NCBI GenBank assembly: GCA_949752795.1
Contig: CATKHW010000011.1
Location: forward strand, 248,001-312,000
Reading direction: 5' to 3'
Length of the DNA stretch: 64,000 bases
Source of the DNA: Hyperoodon ampullatus
Taxonomy: Eukaryota > Chordata > Mammalia > Artiodactyla > Ziphiidae
A program made the translations under genes and the position numbers. How positions within the stretch are numbered: the first letter of the stretch is position 1; each line of letters starts with the position of its first letter. The notes below the pieces were generated by a model. That model searched no databases. It was not told the DNA's origin and saw only the letters and a program-made list of their open reading frames with translations. Positions 10,435 through 24,346 of the stretch are shown piece after piece.

Positions 10435-12173
10435 TTTTGCTGCTACTGCTCTTATGACATTGATTTCATGGCTGAGGGATATTCCATCGTACGTAAGTAC
10501 CACAATTTTTTGAACCATTTTTATATTTCCTGGGATATTTAAGGTGTACCCAAGTTGAGGTCCTTGTAAGCAGTGCAGCCCTAAATTTTGGGGTGGTTGT
10601 GTCTTTTTGAATTTCAGTTTTCCCAAGGTATATTCCCTAGACTGGAAGTGCCCTTGGCTCTGTAGCTCTGTTGTTTACTTGTTTTAGGGAACACAATGCA
10701 CTCCTCCAGAGAGGCAGTTGGCAATTTACATCCCGCCCATCAGCATAACAAGGCTCCCTGTTCTCCAGGGCCTGTCTTGCCTTTCTGGTTTTTACACATT
10801 TTGTGGATGTCCCTTTTGACCGGTGGGAAGTGATACTTCTTTGTAGTGCAGATTTGCATTGCCCGCTTGCTTGCTTGGCCAAAAAGGGCGTATGCGTTTT
10901 CTCCTGAATATATTCAGGAGAAAACGCATACGCCCTTTTTGGCCAAGTGCATCATTGTCGAAGTTGTGCCCCTCTTCCTGTGCTTTAAAGGCGATTCCAA
11001 CGTACCTCTGGAAATCTGTTTCCTGCTATTCTGCCTCGCTTTCAAGTCCGCCTCGTTGCCTTCCCTCAACAGATTTTTGGACGATAGTTGTCCTTTATTA
11101 CTCGGCCAGTTTGTGAAATGCTGTGCCCCTGAGCTCCATTTTTCAACTCGTTTTTGGTGAGCTGACCGCAAGTCCAAAATTTTGGTTCAGGATCTATACT
11201 GATTCCCGGTGGGTGGCTGAGACTTTGGTTAATTCTTCTTCCTGCCGGGAAATTACAGTGATATGTGCCCATCCAAATGCCTAACAGCTACTCTCTCTTT
11301 GGTTCTCCCTCTTCCCTTTCATCCTCTGCCAAATTGGCAACCTGTGCGAACCAGGAGGTTAAAGGGGCTGTCTCTCCAAGTTGGGAGGTTGATTATAAAG
11401 CAGATGGAAAGTCAAACCGGAGCACCAGGAGAGGGACTATTCGTTGAGTTTTAGAAACCTTTCGTATTCACAGTGTGTCCGTTCTCTAGGATTCCCGTAC
11501 ATGTTATATCTGTAGTAATATTCCCTTCAACCTGGAGAGTTGGGACCCATGGAATGTGTGCCATGCATTATTGCTTTAAAGGGTCTGCATTTGCTCACCC
11601 AATCTCACCAAACCTCTCTGTCCCAAGTGTCCAGCCTTATGCCACATCCAGCTGTCATTGTAGATAGGGTCATTTCAGGTTTCATCAGAGACCCTGAAGG
11701 AATTGTAAAGAATTTCCCAGTTTTTTTGTTTTATTTTTGAAATTCCTTTTTATAGTGGGTTAGAGCTGATTCTCGCTGCCATATTTATCCCAGTCTAGAC
11801 ACACTTGATTCCCTTACGGAGACATATCAATACATAGGTTTTAAGATTCTTACTAGTCAGATATATTCCTCTGCGGGAAATATGGGGTTTTGAGTCCCTT
11901 TCACTGAGGAAGGTGTAGGTCTTGTCTATTCCATAGTTGGTTTTTGGAACGGTACCTGTGCTTATATCAAACTCTGGTTTTATGCATCACCCCACCTCTC
12001 CTTCCCCCTTAAGCAGGCATAAGAGTGTTTTCTAAATGTGAGACACTGTTCTCTTTCCTAACTCAGTTCAAGTGTAGCCATGTTTACAGGATCTTCATAA
12101 GTGATATCTTATGATAAGTTTCTTTTTCTGTGTGACTTATTTCACTTAGAATCATCGTACCTGAATCCACCCA
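10435..12173 (+). repeat. Satellite unit 7
   Basis: States CGTGAT CC GACCG GTA, with a perfect palindrome. It shares the cccatcc/tctctttgg/ctctctgtcc set with unit 4, three units upstream. It is the only unit with A at phase 684 but C at 783, so it looks mosaic. Private: gattataaag and gggttagagc. Confidence 0.95.
10874..10947. repeat. Perfect 74-bp palindrome, unit 7
   Basis: All 37 base pairs intact. Confidence 0.96.
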
Positions 12174-13912
12174 TTTTGCTGCTACTGGTCTTATGACATT
12201 GATTTCATGGCTGAGGGATATTCCATCGTACGTAAGTACCACAATTTTTTGAACCATTTTTATATTTCCTGGGATATTTAAGGTGTACCCAAGTTGAGGT
12301 CCTTGTAAGCAGTGCAGCCCTAAATTTTGGGGTGGCTGTGTCTTTTTGATTTTCAGTTTTCCCAAGGTATATTCCCTAGACTGGAAGTGCCCTTGGCTCT
12401 GTAGCTCTGTTGTTTACTTGTTTTAGGGAACACAATGCACTCCTCCAGAGAGGCAGTTGGCAATTTACATCCCGCCCATCAGCATAACAAGGCTCCCTGT
12501 TCTCCAGGGCCTGTCTTGCCTTTCTGGTTTTTACACATTTTGTGGATGTCCCTTTTGACCGGTGGGAAGTGATACTTCTTTGTAGTGCAGATTTGCATTG
12601 CCCGCTTGCTTGCTTGGCCAAAAAGGGCGTATGCGTTTTCTCCTGAATATATTCAGGAGAAAACGCATACGCCCTTTTTGTCCAAGTGCATCATTGTCGA
12701 AGTTGTGCCCCTCTTCCTGTGCTTTAAAGGCGATTCCAACGTACCTCTGGAAATCTGTTTCCTGCTATTCTGCCTCGCTTTCAAGTCCGCCTCGTTGCCT
12801 TCCCTCAACAGATTTTTGGACGATAGTTGTCCTTTATTACTCGGCCAGTTTGTGAATTGCTGTGCCCCTGAGCTCCATTTTTCAACTCGTTTTTGGTGAG
12901 CTGACCTCAAGTCCAAAATTTTGGTTCAGGATCTATACTGATTCCCGGTGGGTGGCTGAGACTTTGGTTAATTCTTCTTCCTGCCGGGAAATTACAGTGA
13001 TATGTGCCCGTCCAAATGCCTAACAGCTACTCTCTCATTGGTTCTCCCTCTTCCCTTTCATCCTCTGCCAAATTGGCAACCTGTGCGAACCAGGAGGTTA
13101 AAGGGGCTGTCTCTCCAAGTTGGGAGGTTGATAATAAAGCAGATGGAAAGTCAAACCGGAGCACCAGGAGAGGGACTATTCGTTGAGTTTTAGAAACCTT
13201 TCGTATTCACAGTGTGTCCGTTCTCTAGGATTCCCGTACATGTTATATCTGTAGTAATATTCCCTTCAACCTGGAGAGTTGGGACCCATGGAATGTGTGC
13301 CATGCATTATTGCTTTAAAGGGTCTGCATTTGCTCACCCAATCTCACCAATCCTCTCAGTCCCAAGTGTCCAGCCTTATGCCACATCCAGCTGTCATTGT
13401 AGATAGGGTCATTTCAGGTTTCATCAGAGACCCTGAAGGAATTGTAAAGAATTTCCCAGTTTTTTTGTTTTATTTTTGAAATTCCTTTTTATAGTGGGTT
13501 TGAGCTGATTCTCGCTGCCATATTTATCCCAGTCTAGACACACTTGATTCCCTTACGGAGACATATCAATACATAGGTTTTAAGATTCTTACTAGTCAGA
13601 TATATTCCTCTGCGGGAAATATGGGGTTTTGAGTCCCTTTCACTGAGGAAGGTGTAGGTCTTGTCTATTCCATAGTTGGTTTTTGGAACGGTACCTGTGC
13701 TTATATCAAACTCTGGTTTTATGCATCACCCCACCTCTCCTTCCCCCTTAAGCAGGCATAAGAGTGTTTTCTAAATGTGAGACACTGTTCTCTTTCCTAA
13801 CTCAGTTCAAGTGTAGCCATGTTTACAGGATCTTCATAAGTGATATCTTATGATAAGTTTCTTTTTCTGTGTGACTTATTTCACTTAGAATCATCGTACC
13901 TGAATCCACCCA
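12174..13912 (+). repeat. Satellite unit 8
   Basis: States GGTGTT CC GTCCG GTA, with T at phase 508 and acctcaag as in units 1 and 6, but without their cctcttgaaatc variant. Confidence 0.95.
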
Positions 13913-15651
13913 TTTTGCTGCTACTGGTCTTATGACATTGATTTCATGGCTGAGGGATATTCCATCGTACGTAAGTACCACAATTTTTTGAACCATTTTT
14001 ATATTTCCTGGGATATTTAAGGTGTACCCAAGTTGAGGTCCTTGTAAGCAGTGCAGCCCTAAATTTTGGGGTGGCTGTGTCTTTTTGATTTTCAGTTTTC
14101 CCAAGGTATATTCCCTAGACTGGAAGTGCCCTTGGCTCTGTAGCTCTGTTGTTTACTTGTTTTAGGGAACACAATGCACTCCTCCAGAGAGGCAGTTGGC
14201 AATTTACATCCCGCCCATCAGCATAACATGGCTCCCTGTTCTCCAGGGCCTGTCTTGCCTTTCTGGTTTTTACACATTTTGTGGATGTCCCTTTTGACCG
14301 GTGGGAAGTGATACTTCTTTGTAGTGCAGATTTGCATTGCCCGCTTGCTTGCTTGGCCAAAAAGGGCGTATGCGTTTTCTCCTGAATATATTCAGGAGAA
14401 AACGCATACGTCCTTTTTGGCCAAGTGCATCATTGTCGAAGTTGTGCCCCTCTTCCTGTGCTTTAAAGGCGATTCCAACGTACCTCTGGAAATCTGTTTC
14501 CTGCTATTCTGCCTCGCTTTCAAGTCCGCCTCATTGCCTTCCCTCAACAGATTTTTGGACGATAGTTGTCCTTTATTACTCGGCCAGTTTGTGAATTGCT
14601 GTGCCCCTGAGCTCCATTTTTCAACTCGTTTTTGGTGAGCTGACCGCAAGTCCAAAATTTTGGTTCAGTATCTATACTGATTCCCGGTGGGTGGCTGAGA
14701 CTTTGGTTAATTCTTCTTCCTGCCGGGAAATTACAGTGATATGTGCCCGTCCAAATGCCTAACAGCTACTCTCTCATTGGTTCTCCCTCTTCCCTTTCAT
14801 CCTCTGCCAAATTGGCAACCTGTGCGAACCAGGAGGTTAAAGGGGCTGTCTCTCCAAGTTGGGAGGTTGATAATAAAGCAGATGGAAAGTCAAACCGGAG
14901 CACCAGGAGAGGGACTATTCGTTGAGTTTTAGAAACCTTTCGTATTCACAGTGTGTCCGTTCTCTAGGATTCCCGTACATGTTATATCTGTAGTAATATT
15001 CCCTTCAACCTGGAGAGTTGGGACCCATGGAATGTGTGCCATGCATTATTGCTTTAAAGGGTCTGCATTTGCTCACCCAATCTCACCAATCCTCTCAGTC
15101 CCAAGTGTCCAGCCTTATGCCACATCCAGCTGTCATTGTAGATAGGGTCATTTCAGGTTTCATCAGAGACCCTGAAGGAATTGTAAAGAATTTCCCAGTT
15201 TTTTTGTTTTATTTTTGAAATTCCTTTTTATAGTGGGTTTGAGCTGATTCTCGCTGCCATATTTATCCCAGTCTAGACACACTTGATTCCCTTACGGAGA
15301 CATATCAATACATAGGTTTTAAGATTCTTACTAGTCAGATATATTCCTCTGCGGGAAATATAGGGTTTTGAGTCCCTTTCACTGAGGAAGGTGTAGGTCT
15401 TGTCTATTCCATAGTTGGTTTTTGGAACGGTACCTGTGCTTATATCAAACTCTGGTTTTATGCATCACCCCACCTCTCCTTCCCCCTTAAGCAGGCATAA
15501 GAGTGTTTTCTAAATGTGAGACACTGTTCTCTTTCCTAACTCAGTTCAAGTGTAGCCATGTTTACAGGATCTTCATAAGTGATATCTTATGATAAGTTTC
15601 TTTTTCTGTGTGACTTATTTCACTTAGAATCATCGTACCTGAATCCACCCA
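13913..15651 (+). repeat. Satellite unit 9
   Basis: States GGTGTT TC ATCCG GTA, the same as unit 15. Private: aacatggctcc near 14228 and ttcagtatct near 14666. The atagggttt variant near 15361 is shared with unit 10. Confidence 0.95.
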
Positions 15652-17390
15652 TTTTGCTGCTACTGGTCTTATGACATTGATTTCATGGCTGAGGGATATT
15701 CCATCGTACGTAAGTACCACAATTTTTTGAACCATTTTTATATTTCCTGGGATATTTAAGGTGTACCCAAGTTGAGGTCCTTGTAAGCAGTGCAGCCCTA
15801 AATTTTGGGGTGGTTGTGTCTTTTTGAATTTCAGTTTTCCCAAGGTATATTCCCTAGACTGGAAGTGCCCTCGGCTCTGTAGCTCTGTTGTTTACTTGTT
15901 TTAGGGAACACAATGCACTCCTCCAGAGAGGCAGTTGGCAATTTACATCCCGCCCATCAGCATAACAAGGCTCCCTGTTCTCCAGGGCCTGTCTTGCCTT
16001 TCTGGTTTTTACACATTTTGTGGATGTCCCTTTTGACCGGTGGGAAGTGATACTTCTTTGTAGTGCAGATTTGCATTGCCCGCTTGCTTGCTTGGCCAAA
16101 AAGGGCGTATGCGTTTTCTCCTGAATATATTCAGGAGAAAACGCATACGCACTTTTTGGCCAAGTGCATCATTGTCGAAGTTGTGCCCCTCTTCCTGTGC
16201 TTTAAAGGCGATTCCAACGTACCTCTGGAAATCTGTTTCCTGCTATTCTGCCTCGCTTTCAAGTCCGCCTCGTTGCCTTCCCTCAACAGATTTTTGGACG
16301 ATAGTTGTCCTTTATTACTCGGCCAGTTTGTGAAATGCTGTGCCCCTGAGCTCCATTTTTCAACTCGTTTTTGGTGAGCTGACCGCAAGTCCAAAATTTT
16401 GGTTCAGGATCTATACTGATTCCCGGTGGGTGGGTGAGACTTTGGTTAATTCTTCTTCCTGCCGGGAAATTACAGTGATATGTGCCCGTCCAAATGCCTA
16501 ACAGCTACTCTCTCATTGGTTCTCCCTCTTCCCTTTCATCCTCTGCCAAATTGGCAACCTGTGCGAACCAGGAGGTTAAAGGGGCTGTCTCTCCAAGTTG
16601 GGAGGTTGATAATAAAGCAGATGGAAAGTCAAACCAGAGCACCAGGAGAGGGACTATTCGTTGAGTTTTAGAAACCTTTCGTATTCACAGTGTGTCCGTT
16701 CTCTAGGATTCCCGTACATGTTATATCTGTAGTAATATTCCCTTCAACCTGGAGAGTTGGGACCCATGGAATGTGTGCCATGCATTATTGCTTTAAAGGG
16801 TCTGCATTTGCTCACCCAATCTCACCAATCCTCTCAGTCCCAAGTGTCCAGCCTTATGCCACATCCAGCTGTCATTGTAGATAGGGTCATTTCAGGTTTC
16901 ATCAGAGACCCTGAAGGAATTGTAAAGAATTTCCCAGTTTTTTTGTTTTATTTTTGAAATTCCTTTTTATAGTGGGTTTGAGCTGATTCTCGCTGCCATA
17001 TTTATCCCAGTCTAGACACACTTGATTCCCTTACGGAGACATATCAATACATAGGTTTTAAGATTCTTACTAGTCAGATATATTCCTCTGCGGGAAATAT
17101 AGGGTTTTGAGTCCCTTTCACTGAGGAAGGTGTAGGTCTTGTCTATTCCATAGTTGGTTTTTGGAACGGTACCTGTGCTTATATCAAACTCTGGTTTTAT
17201 GCATCACCCCACCTCTCCTTCCCCCTTAAGCAGGCATAAGAGTGTTTTCTAAATGTGAGACACTGTTCTCTTTCCTAACTCAGTTCAAGTGTAGCCATGT
17301 TTACAGGATCTTCATAAGTGATATCTTATGATAAGTTTCTTTTTCTGTGTGACTTATTTCACTTAGAATCATCGTACCTGAATCCACCCA
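15652..17390 (+). repeat. Satellite unit 10
   Basis: States GGTGAT CA GAGCA GTA. First unit with the linked set A684, G783 and A985. It shares gccctcggctc near 15870 only with unit 11, which suggests a local duplication. Confidence 0.95.
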
Positions 17391-19129
17391 TTTTGCTGCT
17401 ACTGGTCTTATGACATTGATTTCATGGCTGAGGGATATTCCATCGTACGTAAGTACCACAATTTTTTGAACCATTTTTATATTTCCTGGGATATTTAAGG
17501 TGTACCCAAGTTGAGGTCCTTGTAAGCAGTGCAGCCCTAAATTTTGGGGTGGTTGTGTCTTTTTGAATTTCAGTTTTCCCAAGGTATATTCCCTAGACTG
17601 GAAGTGCCCTCGGCTCTGTAGCTCTGTTGTTTACTTGTTTTAGGGAACACAATGCACTCCTCCAGAGAGGCAGTTGGCAATTTACATCCCGCCCATCAGC
17701 ATAACAAGGCTCCCTGTTCTCCAGGGCCTGTCTTGCCTTTCTGGTTTTTACACATTTTGTGGATGTCCCTTTTGACCGGTGGGAAGTGATACTTCTTTGT
17801 AGTGCAGATTTGCATTGCCCGCTTGCTTGCTTGGCCAAAAAGGGCGTATGCGTTTTCTCCTGAATATATTCAGGAGAAAACGCATACGCACTTTTTGGCC
17901 AAGTGCATCATTGTCGAAGTTGTGCCCCTCTTCCTGTGCTTTAAAGGCGATTCCAACGTACCTCTGGAAATCTGTTTCCTGCTATTCTGCCTCGCTTTCA
18001 AGTCCGCCTCGTTGCCTTCCCTCAACAGATTTTTGGACGATAGTTGTCCTTTATTACTCGGCCAGTTTGTGAAATGCTGTGCCCCTGAGCTCCATTTTTC
18101 AACTCGTTTTTGGTGAGCTGACCGCAAGTCCAAAATTTTGGTTCAGGATCTATACTGATTCCCGGTGGGTGGGTGAGACTTTGGTTAATTCTTCTTCCTG
18201 CCGGGAAATTACAGTGATATGTGCCCGTCCAAATGCCTAACAGCTACTCTCTCATTGGTTCTCCCTCTTCCCTTTCATCCTCTGCCAAATTGGCAACCTG
18301 TGCGAACCAGGAGGTTAAAGGGGCTGTCTCTCCAAGTTGGGAGGTTGATAATAAAGCAGATGGAAAGTCAAACCAGAGCACCAGGAGAGGGACTATTCGT
18401 TGAGTTTTAGAAACCTTTCGTATTCACAGTGTGTCCGTTCTCTAGGATTCCCGTACATGTTATATCTGTAGTAATATTCCCTTCAACCTGGAGAGTTGGG
18501 ACCCATGGAATGTGTGCCATGCATTATTGCTTTAAAGGGTCTGCATTTGCTCACCCAATCTCACCAATCCTCTCAGTCCCAAGTGTCCAGCCTTATGCCA
18601 CATCCAGCTGTCATTGTAGATAGGGTCATTTCAGGTTTCATCAGAGACCCTGAAGGAATTGTAAAGAATTTCCCAGTTTTTTTGTTTTATTTTTGAAATT
18701 CCTTTTTATAGTGGGCTTGAGCTGATTCTCGCTGCCATATTTATCCCAGTCTAGACACACTTGATTCCCTTACGGAGACATATCAGTACATAGGTTTTAA
18801 GATTCTTACTAGTCAGATATATTCCTCTGCGGGAAATATGGGGTTTTGAGTCCCTTTCACTGAGGAAGGTGTAGGTCTTGTCTATTCCATAGTTGGTTTT
18901 TGGAACGGTACCTGTGCTTATATCAAACTCTGGTTTTATGCATCACCCCACCTCTCCTTCCCCCTTAAGCAGGCATAAGAGTGTTTTCTAAATGTGAGAC
19001 ACTGTTCTCTTTCCTAACTCAGTTCAAGTGTAGCCATGTTTACAGGATCTTCATAAGTGATATCTTATGATAAGTTTCTTTTTCTGTGTGACTTATTTCA
19101 CTTAGAATCATCGTACCTGAATCCACCCA
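17391..19129 (+). repeat. Satellite unit 11
   Basis: States GGTGAT CA GAGCA GCG. Its left part equals unit 10 at all scored sites and its right end equals unit 12; the switch lies between 18623 and 18716. Confidence 0.95.
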
Positions 19130-20868
19130 TTTTGCTGCTACTGCTCTTATGACATTGATTTCATGGCTGAGGGATATTCCATCGTACGTAAGTACCACAA
19201 TTTTTTGAACCATTTTTATATTTCCTGGGATATTTAAGGTGTACCCAAGTTGAGGTCCTTGTAAGCAGTGCAGCCCTAAATTTTGGGGTGGTTGTGTCTT
19301 TTTGAATTTCAGTTTTCCCAAGGTATATTCCCTAGACTGGAAGTGCCCTTGGCTCTGTAGCTCTGTTGTTTACTTGTTTTAGGGAACACAATGCACTCCT
19401 CCAGAGAGGCAGTTGGCAATTTACATCCCGCCCATCAGCATAACAAGGCTCCCTGTTCTCCAGGGCCTGTCTTGCCTTTCTGGTTTTTACACATTTTGTG
19501 GATGTCCCTTTTGACCGGTGGGAAGTGATACTTCTTTGTAGTGCAGATTTGCATTGCCCGCTTGCTTGCTTGGCCAAAAAGGGCGTATGCGTTTTCTCCT
19601 GAATATATTCAGGAGAAAACGCATACGCACTTTTTGGCCAAGTGCATCATTGTCGAAGTTGTGCCCCTCTTCCTGTGCTTTAAAGGCGATTCCAACGTAC
19701 CTCTGGAAATCTGTTTCCTGCTATTCTGCCTCGCTTTCAAGTCCGCCTCGTTGCCTTCCCTCAACAGATTTTTGGACGATAGTTGTCCTTTATTACTCGG
19801 CCAGTTTGTGAAATGCTGTGCCCCTGAGCTCCATTTTTCAACTCGTTTTTGGTGAGCTGACCGCAAGTCCAAAATTTTGGTTCAGGATCTATACTGATTC
19901 CCGGTGGGTGGGTGAGACTTTGGTTAATTCTTCTTCCTGCCGGGAAATTACAGTGATATGTGCCCGTCCAAATGCCTAACAGCTACTCTCTCATTGGTTC
20001 TCCCTCTTCCCTTTCATCCTCTGCCAAATTGGCAACCTGTGCGAACCAGGAGGTTAAAGGGGCTGTCTCTCCAAGTTGGGAGGTTGATAATAAAGCAGAT
20101 GGAAAGTCAAACCAGAGCACCAGGAGAGGGACTATTCGTTGAGTTTTAGAAACCTTTCGTATTCACAGTGTGTCCGTTCTCTAGGATTCCCGTACATGTT
20201 ATATCTGTAGTAATATTCCCTTCAACCTGGAGAGTTGGGACCCATGGAATGTGTGCCATGCATTATTGCTTTAAAGGGTCTGCATTTGCTCACCCAATCT
20301 CACCAATCCTCTCAGTCCCAAGTGTCCAGCCTTATGCCACATCCAGCTGTCATTGTAGATACGGTCATTTCAGGTTTCATCAGAGACCCTGAAGGAATTG
20401 TAAAGAATTTCCCAGTTTTTTTGTTTTATTTTTGAAATTCCTTTTTATAGTGGGCTTGAGCTGATTCTCGCTGCCATATTTATCCCAGTCTAGACACACT
20501 TGATTCCCTTACGGAGACATATCAGTACATAGGTTTTAAGATTCTTACTAGTCAGATATATTCCTCTGCGGGAAATATGGGGTTTTGAGTCCCTTTCACT
20601 GAGGAAGGTGTAGGTCTTGTCTATTCCATAGTTGGTTTTTGGAACGGTACCTGTGCTTATATCAAACTCTGGTTTTATGCATCACCCCACCTCTCCTTCC
20701 CCCTTAAGCAGGCATAAGAGTGTTTTCTAAATGTGAGACACTGTTCTCTTTCCTAACTCAGTTCAAGTGTAGCCATGTTTACAGGATCTTCATAAGTGAT
20801 ATCTTATGATAAGTTTCTTTTTCTGTGTGACTTATTTCACTTAGAATCATCGTACCTGAATCCACCCA
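19130..20868 (+). repeat. Satellite unit 12
   Basis: States CGTGAT CA GAGCA CCG, identical at the scored sites to units 16 and 17. Confidence 0.95.
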
Positions 20869-22607
20869 TTTTGCTGCTACTGGTCTTATGACATTGATTT
20901 CATGGCTGAGGGATATTCCATCGTACGTAAGTACCACAATTTTTTGAACCATTTTTATATTTCCTGGGATATTTAAGGTGTACCCAAGTGGAGGTCCTTG
21001 TAAGCAGTGCAGCCCTAAATTTTGGGGTGGCTGTGTCTTTTTGATTTTCAGTTTTCCCAAGGTATATTCCCTAGACTGGAAGTGCCCTTGGCTCTGTAGC
21101 TCTGTTGTTTACTTGTTTTAGGGAACACAATGCACTCCTCCAGAGAGGCAGTTGGCAATTTACATCCCGCCCATCAGCATAACAAGGCTCCCTGTTCTCC
21201 AGGGCCTGTCTTGCCTTTCTGGTTTTTACACATTTTGTGGATGTCCCTTTTGACCGGTGGGAAGTGATACTTCTTTGTAGTGCAGATTTGCATTGCCCGC
21301 TTGCTTGCTTGGCCAAAAAGGGCGTATGCGTTTTCTCCTGAATATATTCAGGAGAAAACGCATACGCACTTTTTGGCCAAGTGCATCATTGTCGAAGTTG
21401 TGCCCCTCTTCCTGTGCTTTAAAGGCGATTCCAACGTACCTCTGGAAATCTGTTTCCTGCTATTCTGCCTCGCTTTCAAGTCCGCCTCGTTGCCTTCCCT
21501 CAACAGATTTTTGGACGATAGTTGTCCTTTATTACTCGGCCAGTTTGTGAAATGCTGTGCCCCTGAGCTCCATTTTTCAACTCGTTTTTGGTGAGCTGAC
21601 CGCAAGTCCAAAATTTTGGTTCAGGATCTATACTGATTCCCGGTGGGTGGGTGAGACTTTGGTTAATTCTTCTTCCTGCCGGGAAATTACAGTGATATGT
21701 GCCCGTCCAAATGCCTAACAGCTACTCTCTCATTGGTTCTCCCTCTTCCCTTTCATCCTCTGCCAAATTGGCAACCTGTGCGAACCAGGAGGTTAAAGGG
21801 GCTGTCTCTCCAAGTTGGGAGGTTGATAATAAAGCAGATGGAAAGTCAAACCGGAGCACCAGGAGAGGGACTATTCGTTGAGTTTTAGAAACCTTTCGTA
21901 TTCACAGTGTGTCCGTTCTCTAGGATTCCCGTACATGTTATATCTGTAGTAATATTCCCTTCAACCTGGAGAGTTGGGACCCATGGAATGTGTGCCATGC
22001 ATTATTGCTTTAAAGGGTCTGCATTTGCTCACCCAATCTCACCAATCCTCTCAGTCCCAAGTGTCCAGCCTTATGCCACATCCAGCTGTCATTGTAGATA
22101 GGGTCATTTCAGGTTTCATCAGAGACCCTGAAGGAATTGTAAAGAATTTCCCAGTTTTTTTGTTTTATTTTTGAAATTCCTTTTTATAGTGGGCTTGAGC
22201 TGATTCTCGCTGCCATATTTATCCCAGTCTAGACACACTTGATTCCCTTACGGAGACATATCAATACATAGGTTTTAAGATTCTTACTAGTCAGATATAT
22301 TCCTCTGCGGGAAATATGGGGTTTTGAGTCCCTTTCACTGAGGAAGGTGTAGGTCTTGTCTATTCCATAGTTGGTTTTTGGAACGGTACCTGTGCTTATA
22401 TCAAACTCTGGTTTTATGCATCACCCCACCTCTCCTTCCCCCTTAAGCAGGCATAAGAGTGTTTTCTAAATGTGAGACACTGTTCTCTTTCCTAACTCAG
22501 TTCAAGTGTAGCCATGTTTACAGGATCTTCATAAGTGATATCTTATGATAAGTTTCTTTTTCTGTGTGACTTATTTCACTTAGAATCATCGTACCTGAAT
22601 CCACCCA
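20869..22607 (+). repeat. Satellite unit 13
   Basis: States GGGGTT CA GAGCG GCA. The middle (CA, GAG) is of the unit 12 kind, while phase 122 and phase 985 match other groups, so it reads as a mosaic. Confidence 0.95.
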
Positions 22608-24346
22608 TTTTGCTGCTACTGGTCTTATGACATTGATTTCATGGCTGAGGGATATTCCATCATACGTAAGTACCACAATTTTTTGAACCATTTTTATATT
22701 TCCTGGGATATTTAAGGTGTACCCAAGTGGAGGTCCTTGTAAGCAGTGCAGCCCTAAATTTTGGGGTGGCTGTGTCTTTTTGATTTTCAGTTTTCCCAAG
22801 GTATATTCCCTAGACTGGAAGTGCCCTTGGCTCTGTAGCTCTGTTGTTTACTTGTTTTAGGGAACACAATGCACTCCTCCAGAGAGGCAGTTGGCAATTT
22901 ACATCCCGCCCATCAGCATAACAAGGCTCCCTGTTCTCCAGGGCCTGTCTTGCCTTTCTGGTTTTTAAACATTTTGTGGATGTCCCTTTTGACCGGTGGG
23001 AAGTGATACTTCTTTGTAGTGCAGATTTGCATAGCCCGCTTGCTTGCTTGGCCAAAAAGGGCGTATGCGTTTTCTCCTGAATATATTCAGGAGAAAACGC
23101 ATACGTCCTTTTTGGCCAAGTGCATCATTGTCGAAGTTGTGCCCCTCTTCCTGTGCTTTAAAGGCGATTCCAACGTACCTCTGGAAATCTGTTTCCTGCT
23201 ATTCTGCCTCGCTTTCAAGTCCGCCTCATTGCCTTCCCTCAACAGATTTTTGGACGATAGTTGTCCTTTATTACTCGGCCAGTTTGTGAATTGCTGTGCC
23301 CCTGAGCTCCATTTTTCAACTCGTTTTTGGTGAGCTGACCGCAAGTCCAAAATTTTGGTTCAGGATCTATACTGATTCCCGGTGGGTGGCTGAGACTTTG
23401 GTTAATTCTTCTTCCTGCCGGGAAATTACAGTGATATGTGCCCGTCCAAATGCCTAACAGCTACTCTCTCATTGGTTCTCCCTCTTCCCTTTCATCCTCT
23501 GCCAAATTGGCAACCTGTGCGAACCAGGAGGTTAAAGGGGCTGTCTCTCCAAGTTGGGAGGTTGATAATAAAGCAGATGGAAAGTCAAACCGGAGCACCA
23601 GGAGAGGGACTATTCGTTGAGTTTTAGAAACCTTTCGTATTCACAGTGTGTCCGTTCTCTAGGATTCCCGTACATGTTATATCTGTAGTAATATTCCCTT
23701 CAACCTGGAGAGTTGGGACCCATGGAATGTGTGCCATGCATTATTGCTTTAAAGGGTCTGCATTTGCTCACCCAATCTCACCAATCCTCTCAGTCCCAAG
23801 TGTCCAGCCTTATGCCACATCCAGCTGTCATTGTAGATAGGGTCATTTCAGGTTTCATCAGAGACCCTGAAGGAATTGTAAAGAATTTCCCAGTTTTTTT
23901 GTTTTATTTTTGAAATTCCTTTTTATAGTGGGTTTGAGCTGATTCTCGCTGCCATATTTATCCCAGTCTAGACACACTTGATTCCCTTACGGAGACATAT
24001 CAATACATAGGTTTTAAGATTCTTACTAGTCAGATATATTCCTCTGCGGGAAATATGGGGTTTTGAGTCCCTTTCACTGAGGAAGGTGTAGGTCTTGTCT
24101 ATTCCATAGTTGGTTTTTGGAACGGTACCTGTGCTTATATCAAACTCTGGTTTTATGCATCACCCCACCTCTCCTTCCCCCTTAAGCAGGCATAAGAGTG
24201 TTTTCTAAATGTGAGACACTGTTCTCTTTCCTAACTCAGTTCAAGTGTAGCCATGTTTACAGGATCTTCATAAGTGATATCTTATGATAAGTTTCTTTTT
24301 CTGTGTGACTTATTTCACTTAGAATCATCGTACCTGAATCCACCCA
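22608..24346 (+). repeat. Satellite unit 14
   Basis: States GAGGTA TC ATCCG GTA. First unit with A at phase 55 (a lost CpG) and A at phase 426 (catagccc). Its left half matches units 36 and 37. Private: tttttaaacatt near 22967. Confidence 0.95.
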
